Assembly: GCF_042140125.1 (NCBI RefSeq)
Contig: NZ_CP159473.1
Length of the DNA stretch: 64,000 bases
Direction: 5' to 3' (one strand)
Source of the DNA: Rhodophyticola sp017644125
GTDB lineage: Bacteria; Pseudomonadota; Alphaproteobacteria; Rhodobacterales; Rhodobacteraceae
This document shows, piece by piece, positions 55,622 to 62,445 of the stretch. Made by a program: the position numbers and the translations under genes. Positions within the stretch are counted from its first letter, which is position 1, and every line of letters starts with the position of its first letter. Below the pieces are notes generated by a model. It did no database searches and was not told the DNA's origin. It saw nothing but the letters and a program-made list of their open reading frames with translations.

Positions 55622-56278
55622 TCAGAACGGGTGCGCCCGCCCGTCCCATGTTTCGAAGACGCCGGTGCTGTCCGGCCCAAGCGCGTCGAAGCGTGCGATC
55701 AGGCCGCGCGCGGCGTCCTCGGGCGTGATATCGGCACCGGTTCCGCCCATATCCGTCTGTACCCAGCCCGGATGATAGATGCCCACAGCGATCCCCTCGG
55801 GCGCAAGGTCATGGGCCAGATTTCGCCCGATATTCAGCGCCGCCGCCTTGGAGGCCCGATACGCGTAGGTGCCGCCGGTGTTCCGGGTGGAACTGCCCAT
55901 CTGCGATGAGATGATGGCGACCCTGCCCGCCTCGGCGCGCCGCAGATGGGGCAGGAACGTCTGTATCGTCAGAAACACCCCGGTCACGTTGACCGCCAGC
56001 GTCTCGGCCCAGATCTCGGACGCATAGCCGGTGTCGAGGTCTTCGCCCCGGTCCAGCAACACACCTGCGTTGCAGACCAGCAGATCCAGCGCGCCCCCGA
56101 CACGTCCGGCCAGCCCCGTGATCGAGGCCGGATCGGCCATATCGGCCTGCTCCCACCGGAGGTCGTCGAGCGGTTTCGCGCCGCGCGTCGTCGCGATCAC
56201 ATGATCGCCGCGCAGCGCCATCTGGCAGGCAAGTGCCAGGCCCACGCCGCGATTGGCCCCTGTCACCAATATCCGCAT
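55622..56278 (-). CDS. Short-chain dehydrogenase/reductase
   Basis: The protein has 218 residues from the ATG at 56278, one base after the stop of DUF1178 (TGACATG). The NAD(P) motif is TGANRGVG at the start, then NAG, catalytic Ser in IISSQMGSS and the YxxxK pair in YRASKAA. It is of the classical short type, similar to C-factor-like SDRs. Substrate unknown. Confidence 0.88.
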   Translation of the reverse strand: MRILVTGANRGVGLALACQMALRGDHVIATTRGAKPLDDLRWEQADMADPASITGLAGRVGGALDLLVCNAGVLLDRGEDLDTGYASEIWAETLAVNVTGVFLTIQTFLPHLRRAEAGRVAIISSQMGSSTRNTGGTYAYRASKAAALNIGRNLAHDLAPEGIAVGIYHPGWVQTDMGGTGADITPEDAARGLIARFDALGPDSTGVFETWDGRAHPF

Positions 56279-56279
56279 G

Positions 56280-56738
56280 TCAGTTGGTTTTCGCCTTGGG
56301 CAATCCGGGCAACGGGGCGATGGGCACACCGTCGTCGATCAGTTCGCGGGCTTCCTCGGCCGTTGCCTCGCCATGGATCATCCGCTCCGGCGCGTCGCCC
56401 AGATAGATCGCCCGGGCCTCCTTGGCGAATTGCCCGCCCACATAGGTGGAATGCTTTTCCAGATGGGTCCGGATCATCTTGGCCGCAATCTCCATCGGCG
56501 CCGGGGGCGCGATTGCGGGTGCGGGCGCCTCGGCGGGATCCGCGGGGCCGGGCTGCGGGGCCTCGACGCCGCCCTTTTTCGTCACCCGCGGCGCCATAAC
56601 CGCCTTCACCACGTCCTCGCCGCCGCAGACCGCGCAGGACAGCAGCCCGCGATCCGCAAGCGTGTCGAACGCCTCTGCGGACTGGAACCAGCTCTCGAAC
56701 GCGTGCCCGTCGGCACATTTCAATGAATAGCGGATCAT
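56280..56738 (-). CDS. DUF1178 family protein
   Basis: The protein has 152 residues. The conserved start MIRYSLKCADGHAFESWFQS and the CAVCG pair form a small zinc-ribbon-like head (residues 1-45). A Pro/Ala-rich linker follows (about 60-82), then a conserved tail with THLEKHSTYVG and ARAIYLGDAPER, the DUF1178 block. Function unknown. It runs directly into the SDR gene. Confidence 0.9.
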   Translation of the reverse strand: MIRYSLKCADGHAFESWFQSAEAFDTLADRGLLSCAVCGGEDVVKAVMAPRVTKKGGVEAPQPGPADPAEAPAPAIAPPAPMEIAAKMIRTHLEKHSTYVGGQFAKEARAIYLGDAPERMIHGEATAEEARELIDDGVPIAPLPGLPKAKTN

Positions 56739-56787
56739 GACCGGGTCAACCTAAGCATATTGCGCGGACAATCAAGCATGCCACATC

Positions 56788-57276
56788 TCAGCGAAGGCGC
56801 GACGGATCGAACTCGCGCAGGATCTGCTTCAGCTCAAGTTCCTTGACGCGGCTGGCAGCCTTCTTGGGCGTGAACCACTTGCGCCGCCGCAGATCCGCTT
56901 CGGGATAATCGGTATCGAGTTTCTTCACCTCGACCGGAAACACCGCCACGATACAGGGCAGATCGGGCTGATCCTCCATGCGCTTGGTGTAGGAATAGAT
57001 GCCGATGCAGTGATCATGGACATTGCCCTTCACGCCGCCCTCTTCCCAGGCCTCCTGCGCCGCCGCATCCGCCGGTGTCAGCCCGTCCATCGGCCAGCCC
57101 TTGGGAATGATCCAGCGCTTGGTGTCCCGCGAGGTCAGAAGCAGCACCTCGACCCCGGATTTGCGTTGCCGATAGCACAGGGCCGCGAACTGGGTCCGCG
57201 TCTCGCGCTTGGGCACTCCCGCAATCCGCAACGGAGCCTGATATGTTCTGGGACTACCCATATGGCGTTTTTTCAT
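56788..57276 (-). CDS. NUDIX hydrolase
   Basis: The protein has 162 residues; the Met at 57261 is an alternative start. The Nudix box is the variant PKGWPMDGLTPADAAAQEAW then EEGGVKG: the REUXEE core appears as QEAWEE and the first Glu position is Leu, as seen in diphosphoinositol-polyphosphate-phosphatase-like members. The end YPEADLRRRKWFTPKKAA also fits that group. It would cleave a nucleoside or inositol diphosphate bond. Confidence 0.88.
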   Translation of the reverse strand: MKKRHMGSPRTYQAPLRIAGVPKRETRTQFAALCYRQRKSGVEVLLLTSRDTKRWIIPKGWPMDGLTPADAAAQEAWEEGGVKGNVHDHCIGIYSYTKRMEDQPDLPCIVAVFPVEVKKLDTDYPEADLRRRKWFTPKKAASRVKELELKQILREFDPSRLR

Positions 57277-57420
57277 CCTATGCTGACCACAACATATGCT
57301 AATTCATGGCAGAATCCACCATAACCGGGGCGGGTGAAATGATTCTTGCGCCGCTGTGTGCGGCGTGCTTGACCCATGATCCTCCCGGCTTAGGTCTTGC
57401 ACGACGAAAGGATCCCTTCG

Positions 57421-57945
57421 ATGCGCCGTGCCGTTCTCCTGATCTGTCTGGCCTGTGTGACCGCGCTGCCCGCGCTGGCGGCGGAAACCTTCCGCTTCGC
57501 CTCGATCGACGGCGGCAGCTACAGCACCGATCAATGGCGCGGGCAGCCGGTTCTGGTGGCGAACACCGCATCGCTTTGCGCCTTCACCCCGCAATATGAC
57601 GCGTTGCAGGCGCTCTATGACGAGTACCGCGAGGACGGGCTGGTCGTGCTTGCGGTCCCGTCCGACGATTTCGCGCAGGAACTGGGCAGCGATGACGAGG
57701 TTCGCGACTTCTGCGCCATCAATTTCAATCTCGATCTGCCGATGACCGTGATCACACCGGTCACGGGCGCCTCGGCGCATCCGTTCTATGCCTGGCTGCG
57801 GGACGATCACAATGTGGTGCCGCGCTGGAATTTCAACAAGGTGCTGCTGGATGCCGACGGCGCGCTGGTGGCCAGCTACGGCAGCCTTGCCGACCCCATG
57901 GGCCCGCGGATCCGCGCCGATATCGAGGCCTTGCTGGCCCGGTGA
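57421..57945 (+). CDS. Glutathione peroxidase-family protein, exported
   Basis: The protein has 174 residues from the ATG at 57421, with AAAGGA upstream. Residues 1-20 are a signal peptide (cut near LAA-ETF). The peroxidatic cysteine is in NTASLCAFTPQY, where most relatives read NVASKCGFT; the Gln and Trp/Asn partners are represented by WNFNK. It reduces peroxides in the periplasm, probably with thioredoxin-like donors. Its stop overlaps the next GTG (GTGA, 57942-57945). Confidence 0.88.
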   Translation: MRRAVLLICLACVTALPALAAETFRFASIDGGSYSTDQWRGQPVLVANTASLCAFTPQYDALQALYDEYREDGLVVLAVPSDDFAQELGSDDEVRDFCAINFNLDLPMTVITPVTGASAHPFYAWLRDDHNVVPRWNFNKVLLDADGALVASYGSLADPMGPRIRADIEALLAR

Positions 57946-59114
57946 CCTCGCCCCGGACCCTGCCCCTTTTTCTTGGCTCCGAAATCTATCGCGGGTCGAG
58001 CTATGGGCGGTGGCATCCGTTGCGGGTGCCGCGCGTCTCCACGGTGATGGATCTGGCCCGGGCGATGGATTGGCTGCCGGAGGTGCAGTACCGCACCTCG
58101 CCGCGCGCCAAACCGAAGGCGCTACGGGTCTGGCACACGCCCGCCTATATCGCCGCCCTTGAGCAGGCGGAACGCGATCAGGCGGTCAGCGGCGCGGTGC
58201 GCGAACGCCATGGGCTGGGCACGGTGTCGAACCCGATCTATCCGGAGATGTTTCGCCGCCCCTGCACCGCGGCGGGCGCGTCTCTGCTGGCCGGAGAACT
58301 GCTGGCCGGCGGCGGCGTGATCTATCATCCGGGCGGCGGCACCCATCACGGTATGCCCGACCGCGCGGGCGGGTTCTGCTATCTGAACGATCCGGTTCTG
58401 GCCATGCTGTCGCTGCGCCGCGCGGGCGCGCGCCGGATCGCCTATGTGGATATCGACGCCCATCATGCCGACGGGGTGGAGGCCGGGTTTGCGGGCGATC
58501 CCGACACGCTGCTGATCTCTGTCCACGAGGAGAAGCGCTGGCCCTTTACCGGCAAGCTGGAGGAGGATGGCGGCGGCAATTGCCTGAACCTGCCGGTTCC
58601 CCGCGATCTCAACGACAGCGAAATGGCCCATATCCGCGAGGCATTGATCCTGCCGGCGGTGGCCGCCTTCGGGGCCGACGCGCTGGTTTTCCAATGCGGG
58701 GCCGATGCGGTTGCCGAGGATCCGCTGTCCCGCCTGACCCTGTCAAACAATGCCCATTGGGACGTGCTTCGCGGGCTGATGACGCTGAATGCGCATCGGC
58801 TGCTGGTTCTTGGCGGCGGCGGATACAACCCCTGGTCGGTCGGGCGGCTCTGGACCGGGATCTGGGCGCTTTTGAACGGCCATGACATCCCCGAGCGGGT
58901 GACGCCTGCGGCCGAAGAGGTCCTGCGCGCGCTTCGTTGGGAAAATGCCCGCGCCGGGAAAGCCCCGCCGGAACACTGGTTCACCACCCTCCGCGACACG
59001 CCCAGGCCCGGACCGGTCCGCGCGCCTGTCCGGGACCGTGTCGCCCATCTGCGCCGCCGCCCCGCAGCGCGCGGATTTATTCCGAGGGAAAAACTCAGGA
59101 TTGACATGTCTTAG
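57942..59114 (+). CDS. Histone-deacetylase-family protein (AcuC/acetylpolyamine amidohydrolase type)
   Basis: The protein has 390 residues, GTG start. It has the zinc deacetylase core: GGGTHHGMPDRAGGFCYLND, DIDAHHADG for zinc, SVHEEKRWPFTG and LGGGGYNPWSVGRLW. It would remove acetyl groups from lysine, such as in acetyl-CoA synthetase control, or from polyamines. It is coupled by 4 bases to the peroxidase gene, an unusual partner. It ends 21 bases before hemP. Confidence 0.88.
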   Translation: MTSPRTLPLFLGSEIYRGSSYGRWHPLRVPRVSTVMDLARAMDWLPEVQYRTSPRAKPKALRVWHTPAYIAALEQAERDQAVSGAVRERHGLGTVSNPIYPEMFRRPCTAAGASLLAGELLAGGGVIYHPGGGTHHGMPDRAGGFCYLNDPVLAMLSLRRAGARRIAYVDIDAHHADGVEAGFAGDPDTLLISVHEEKRWPFTGKLEEDGGGNCLNLPVPRDLNDSEMAHIREALILPAVAAFGADALVFQCGADAVAEDPLSRLTLSNNAHWDVLRGLMTLNAHRLLVLGGGGYNPWSVGRLWTGIWALLNGHDIPERVTPAAEEVLRALRWENARAGKAPPEHWFTTLRDTPRPGPVRAPVRDRVAHLRRRPAARGFIPREKLRIDMS

Positions 59115-59132
59115 TCTTTTGCTCAGGATTGA
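59094..59132 (+). repeat. Direct repeat CTCAGGATTGA before hemP
   Basis: An 11-base unit occurs at 59094-59104 and again at 59122-59132, 28 bases apart. The second copy supplies the hemP ribosome site (AGGA at 59125-59128, ATG at 59136). The first abuts TTGACA at 59101-59106, a -35-like hexamer, with no clear -10. It may bind an iron-responsive regulator or arise from duplication. Confidence 0.4.
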
Positions 59133-59135
59133 ATC

Positions 59136-59339
59136 ATGAGCAACCGGGAGACCCCCATGACCTACCATTCCTCCGTCGCGTCCGACCCGGCGACGCCGCG
59201 CCTCCCCGCGCCCGACATGCCCGTGCATGATGCGCGCGTGCTGACCGGGTCCGAGAACTCCACCGCGCTGATCGTGCTGGACGACAAGACTTACACGCTG
59301 CGCATCACGCGGGCGGGCAAGTTGATTCTCACCAAATAG
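59136..59339 (+). CDS. hemP: Hemin uptake protein HemP
   Basis: The protein has 67 residues. The C-terminal half (about 35-67) is the HemP domain: RVLTGSENSTALIVLDDKTY and LRITRAGKLILTK. HemP helps haem uptake and in some bacteria activates haem-uptake genes. No haem receptor gene adjoins it here. DUF1289 follows 22 bases later, a pairing common in Rhodobacterales. Iron control is likely from family and from the repeat in front. Confidence 0.88.
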   Translation: MSNRETPMTYHSSVASDPATPRLPAPDMPVHDARVLTGSENSTALIVLDDKTYTLRITRAGKLILTK

Positions 59340-59361
59340 TTTCGCGCGAACGAGGCCAGGC

Positions 59362-59631
59362 ATGTCGAAGTATCCCAGCCCCTGTATCGATGTGTGCAAA
59401 TTCCGCCGCGGCGGGCATTGCATCGGGTGTTCCATGACGGAAGCCCAGAAATCGATGTACAAGACCCTGAGCAAGGCCAGCCATCAGGAGGCCTTCATCA
59501 AGATGCTGATCGCGCAACAAGATGTGATGGGCAAGTTTTCCGCGTGGGAACCTGCCTATCTCCGCAAATGCAAGAAAAAGAAGGCAAAGCCGCCGCTTGG
59601 TCTTGGCAAACAGATCAAGGGCGTGGCCTGA
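59362..59631 (+). CDS. DUF1289 domain-containing protein
   Basis: The protein has 89 residues. Residues 5-50 are DUF1289: SPCIDVCKFRRGGHCIGCSM, a compact four-cysteine knot suited to bind zinc or an iron-sulfur cluster. The end is very basic (KCKKKKAKPP). The role is unknown. It is followed 2 bases on by a perfect terminator hairpin, so hemP and this gene end together. Confidence 0.9.
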   Translation: MSKYPSPCIDVCKFRRGGHCIGCSMTEAQKSMYKTLSKASHQEAFIKMLIAQQDVMGKFSAWEPAYLRKCKKKKAKPPLGLGKQIKGVA

Positions 59632-59632
59632 C

Positions 59633-59667
59633 GCAAAAGCCCCGGACCATCCGGCCGGGGCTTTTGC
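59633..59667. terminator. Rho-independent terminator, probably bidirectional
   Basis: GCAAAAGCCCCGG and CCGGGGCTTTTGC pair perfectly over 13 bp around a 9-base loop; a T-rich arm is present on both strands. It can end the hemP-DUF1289 transcript (plus) and the dps transcript (minus). Confidence 0.9.
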
Positions 59668-59688
59668 TTGTCCGGACGCGCGCCTTGC

Positions 59689-60159
59689 TCAGCGCAGATG
59701 GGCGCGCAGAATCCAGGCGAATTTCTCATGGGCCTGACCGCGCGAGATGCACAGATCCTCGGTCAGCGTGTCGCCATGCTCCGCGGCCAGCGCACCGGCC
59801 TCCGCAAGGGTCGCGGCGAGGGTTTCCTGGGCCTTTTGCAGTGCGGACACCATGGTCGCGGCATCCGCGTGGCCATCATGCTCATCCACCTTCGAGCGGT
59901 TCAGCATCGCGGAAAGCTGGCCCAGAGCGTGCCCGTCCAATGCCTTGATCCTTTCGGCCAGATCGTCCTGGGCGACGAAGTGGTCTTCATAGATCTCCTG
60001 AAACAGGGCGTGCAGCGGGCCGAATGCCATGCCGGTCACGTTCCAGTGGAAATTCTGCGCCAGCATCGTGGTCACCGCCGTCTCGGACAGGCCCTGGGTC
60101 AGCGCCTCGACAATGGCCTCTTGCGCACTCGGGCTCATCTGGGCTGCTGGTTGCGTCAT
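59689..60159 (-). CDS. dps: Dps-family DNA-binding ferritin-like protein
   Basis: The protein has 156 residues. The ferroxidase site spans subunits: His in FHWNVTGMAFGPLH, the second His in that stretch, and Asp/Glu in DDLAERI. A short Gln/Ala N-terminus precedes the four-helix bundle. Dps oxidises and stores iron with peroxide and shields DNA. Its promoter (TCGACA at 60245-60250, TAAAAT at 60223-60228, 16-base spacer) is covered by an Irr-type box, so iron control is likely. Confidence 0.93.
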   Translation of the reverse strand: MTQPAAQMSPSAQEAIVEALTQGLSETAVTTMLAQNFHWNVTGMAFGPLHALFQEIYEDHFVAQDDLAERIKALDGHALGQLSAMLNRSKVDEHDGHADAATMVSALQKAQETLAATLAEAGALAAEHGDTLTEDLCISRGQAHEKFAWILRAHLR

Positions 60160-60222
60160 ATCTTACATCCTCTTCTTCAGGTCAGGGCGGGCTGGCTCTG
60201 TGGCTGGCTGGCGATGCCGACC

Positions 60223-60250
60223 ATTTTAGAGCCATTCTAAAAACTGTCGA
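60223..60250 (-). promoter_or_regulatory. Core promoter of dps with ICE/Irr box
   Basis: On the minus strand -35 TCGACA and -10 TAAAAT are 16 bases apart. Bases 60225-60241 read TTTAGAG-CCA-TTCTAAA, one mismatch from the iron control element TTTAGAANNNTTCTAAA bound by Irr. The arms TTTTAGA and TCTAAAA form a perfect inverted repeat. The box overlaps the spacer and -10, so Irr, which acts at low iron, would repress dps. Confidence 0.7.
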
Positions 60251-60274
60251 GAGCGAAGATCGAAAAAACCGGGC

Positions 60275-60742
60275 TCATGCGCAGTTTTTTTCGACCGCCT
60301 GCCCCCGGATATCCTTTGTCGCCGCCAGCCGCTGGATCAGGAAGGCCACCTGCCGCCGCGCATGGGGCGCTATGCGCCGCCCGATCAGGAAAGTCAGGCT
60401 ATCGAGATCGCCCGCGCGCGCGCGGTTCAGCAATTGCAGCAGCCATGCCTCATCGAACGACACCTGTGCATCCCCCGGCGCATAAAGCCGAAGCCCGCCC
60501 GGCAAAAGACCGGGCAATGCACGAAAGAGCGCCTGCGCATAGGCCAGGGCCGCCTGTTCGCCCGACAGGCTCAGCACCGCACAGGCGTGGAACAGATCGC
60601 TGCGCCGCATCACCCGGCATCGCGCCCCGGCGACACGAAGCCAGGCCAGTTCGCGCTTCGTCTCGGGCTCCAGCGGCAAAGCCAAGGAGCGGCGCGGAAG
60701 GCCGGTTTCAGGGGTGGAGAGCGGTGTCAAACGGGCAAGCAT
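60275..60742 (-). CDS. Unrecognised protein, 155 residues
   Basis: Start at ATG 60742; longer frames exist but have no site. The sequence is a compact alpha/beta or all-helical protein with KRELAWLRVAGARCRVMRRS and AAWLLQL-like helices, a basic end (RRIAPHARRQVAFLIQRL) and no signal peptide. The family is not recognised. It stands before dps on the same strand, but the dps promoter lies between, so it is probably independent. Confidence 0.5.
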   Translation of the reverse strand: MLARLTPLSTPETGLPRRSLALPLEPETKRELAWLRVAGARCRVMRRSDLFHACAVLSLSGEQAALAYAQALFRALPGLLPGGLRLYAPGDAQVSFDEAWLLQLLNRARAGDLDSLTFLIGRRIAPHARRQVAFLIQRLAATKDIRGQAVEKNCA

Positions 60743-60863
60743 GGGCAGAACTTTCCAATTCCGACTATTATTATCAGATAATCGGAGCCTTGCAATATGC
60801 AAGCCGGTCGCAGGTGGCTCAAAGTGCGCGCGCATGCGCGGCGGGCGCGCGACGGGCAAGCAA

Positions 60864-60891
60864 AAAAGCCCCGGCGACAACCGGGGCTTTT
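60864..60891. terminator. Rho-independent terminator downstream of pntB
   Basis: AAAAGCCCCGG and CCGGGGCTTTT pair perfectly over 11 bp around a 6-base loop, with a T-run on the minus strand, the end of pntB. The stem is nearly the same as that at 59633-59667. Confidence 0.85.
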
Positions 60892-60914
60892 GCGTGGGTG
60901 CTGTTCTTCCGGTC

Positions 60915-62432
60915 TCAGCCGATCTTCGGCAGCAGATTGTCGAGCGACGCCTTGGCATCGCCATAGAACATCCGGGTGTTTTCCTTGAAGAACAGCGGGT
61001 TCTCGATACCGGAATAGCCGGTCCCCTGCCCGCGTTTGGACACGAAGACCTGCTTGGCCTTCCAGCATTCCAGCACCGGCATGCCGGCGATGGGGCTGTT
61101 CGGGTCGTCCTGTGCCGCCGGGTTCACGATGTCGTTGGAGCCGATCACGATGGCCACATCGGTATTGGGGAAATCGTCGTTGATCTCGTCCATCTCCAGC
61201 ACGATGTCATAGGGCACCTTGGCCTCGGCCAGAAGCACGTTCATGTGCCCTGGCAGACGGCCCGCGACCGGGTGGATCGCAAAGCGCACCGTCTTGCCCT
61301 GCGCGCGCAGCTTGCGGGTCAGTTCACTGACCGCCTGTTGCGCCTGCGCAACGGCCATGCCGTATCCGGGAATAATGATGATGCTGTCGGCCTCGTTCAG
61401 GGCGCTGGCCACGCCGTCCGCATCGATGGCGATCTGTTCCCCCTCGATCTCCTGTGCCGGGCCGCTCGTCCCGCCGAAACCGCCGAGGATCACGCTCACG
61501 AAGCTGCGGTTCATCGCCTTGCACATGATGTAGGACAGGATCGCACCGGAGGAGCCGACCAGCGCGCCGACCACGATCAGCAGATCGTTGCCGAGGCTGA
61601 AGCCGATGGCCGCCGCCGCCCAGCCGGAATAGCTGTTGAGCATCGACACCACGACGGGCATGTCCGCGCCGCCGATCCCCATGATCAGGTGATAGCCGAT
61701 GAACAGCCCCGCCAGCGCCAGCAGCACCAGCGCCCAGGACCCGCCCGTGGACAGATAGACGACCAGCAACAGCACCGACAAACCCGCCGCCGCCGCATTC
61801 AGCAGGTGACCGCCGGGCAGTTGCCTGGCCCCGGTATCGACCTGGAACGGCAGCAGGCTGGAGCCGCCCGCCAGCTTGGCATAGGCAATGACGGAGCCGG
61901 TGAAGGTCACCGCGCCGATCCAGATGCCAAGCACCAGTTCGACCCGCAGGATGCCGATCTCGACGGTGGATTTCTTGGCGATCAGCTGCGCGAAGGAGGA
62001 CAGCCCCTCGTAGATCTCGCGCGGCAGGCCGATGGCGGTGACGCCATCCTCGCCCACGGCGCCCATCACAAGGCCCTCGGCCTCGTAGATATTGCCGATA
62101 TAGTTGATCATGATGTCGGCGTTGAAGCCCACGAAGACCGCCGCCAGCCCCACAAGGCTGTGCATGATGGCGACCAGTTCCGGCATCTGGGTCATTTCGA
62201 CCTTGGTGGCGAGCTGGTAGCCGACCGCGGCACCTGCGGCGATCAGGACGATCGAGACGACCCAAAGCCCCGCGCCGGGCCCGATGATCGTCGCCAGCAC
62301 GGCGATGGCCATGCCCGCGATGCCGTACCAGACGGCGCGCTTTGCGCTTTCCTGGCCGGACAGGCCGCCAAGCGACAGGATGAAGAGGATACCCGCGACG
62401 ACATAGGCCGCGATCGTGAATGCGTTTTCCAT
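60915..62432 (-). CDS. pntB: NAD(P) transhydrogenase subunit beta PntB
   Basis: The protein has 505 residues with about nine transmembrane helices in the first 310, then the cytosolic NADP domain III: IIPGYGMAVAQAQQAV, FAIHPVAGRLPGHMNVLLAE, IGSNDIVNPAAQDDPNSP and the ending FKENTRMFYGDAK. With PntA it couples hydride transfer between NADH and NADP to proton movement across the inner membrane. It starts 13 bases after pntA stops. Confidence 0.96.
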   Translation of the reverse strand: MENAFTIAAYVVAGILFILSLGGLSGQESAKRAVWYGIAGMAIAVLATIIGPGAGLWVVSIVLIAAGAAVGYQLATKVEMTQMPELVAIMHSLVGLAAVFVGFNADIMINYIGNIYEAEGLVMGAVGEDGVTAIGLPREIYEGLSSFAQLIAKKSTVEIGILRVELVLGIWIGAVTFTGSVIAYAKLAGGSSLLPFQVDTGARQLPGGHLLNAAAAGLSVLLLVVYLSTGGSWALVLLALAGLFIGYHLIMGIGGADMPVVVSMLNSYSGWAAAAIGFSLGNDLLIVVGALVGSSGAILSYIMCKAMNRSFVSVILGGFGGTSGPAQEIEGEQIAIDADGVASALNEADSIIIIPGYGMAVAQAQQAVSELTRKLRAQGKTVRFAIHPVAGRLPGHMNVLLAEAKVPYDIVLEMDEINDDFPNTDVAIVIGSNDIVNPAAQDDPNSPIAGMPVLECWKAKQVFVSKRGQGTGYSGIENPLFFKENTRMFYGDAKASLDNLLPKIG

Positions 62433-62445
62433 TGCCCCTGCCCCT

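Noticed and set aside
52789..55680. Open frame of 963 codons on the minus strand
   Set aside because: It lies opposite fadD and the BASS gene, both with full motifs and ribosome sites, and has the His/Asp-rich composition of a shadow.
59094..59135. Irr or Fur box before hemP
   Set aside because: The direct repeat has no inverted arms like the ICE motif seen at dps, so it was left as an unassigned repeat.
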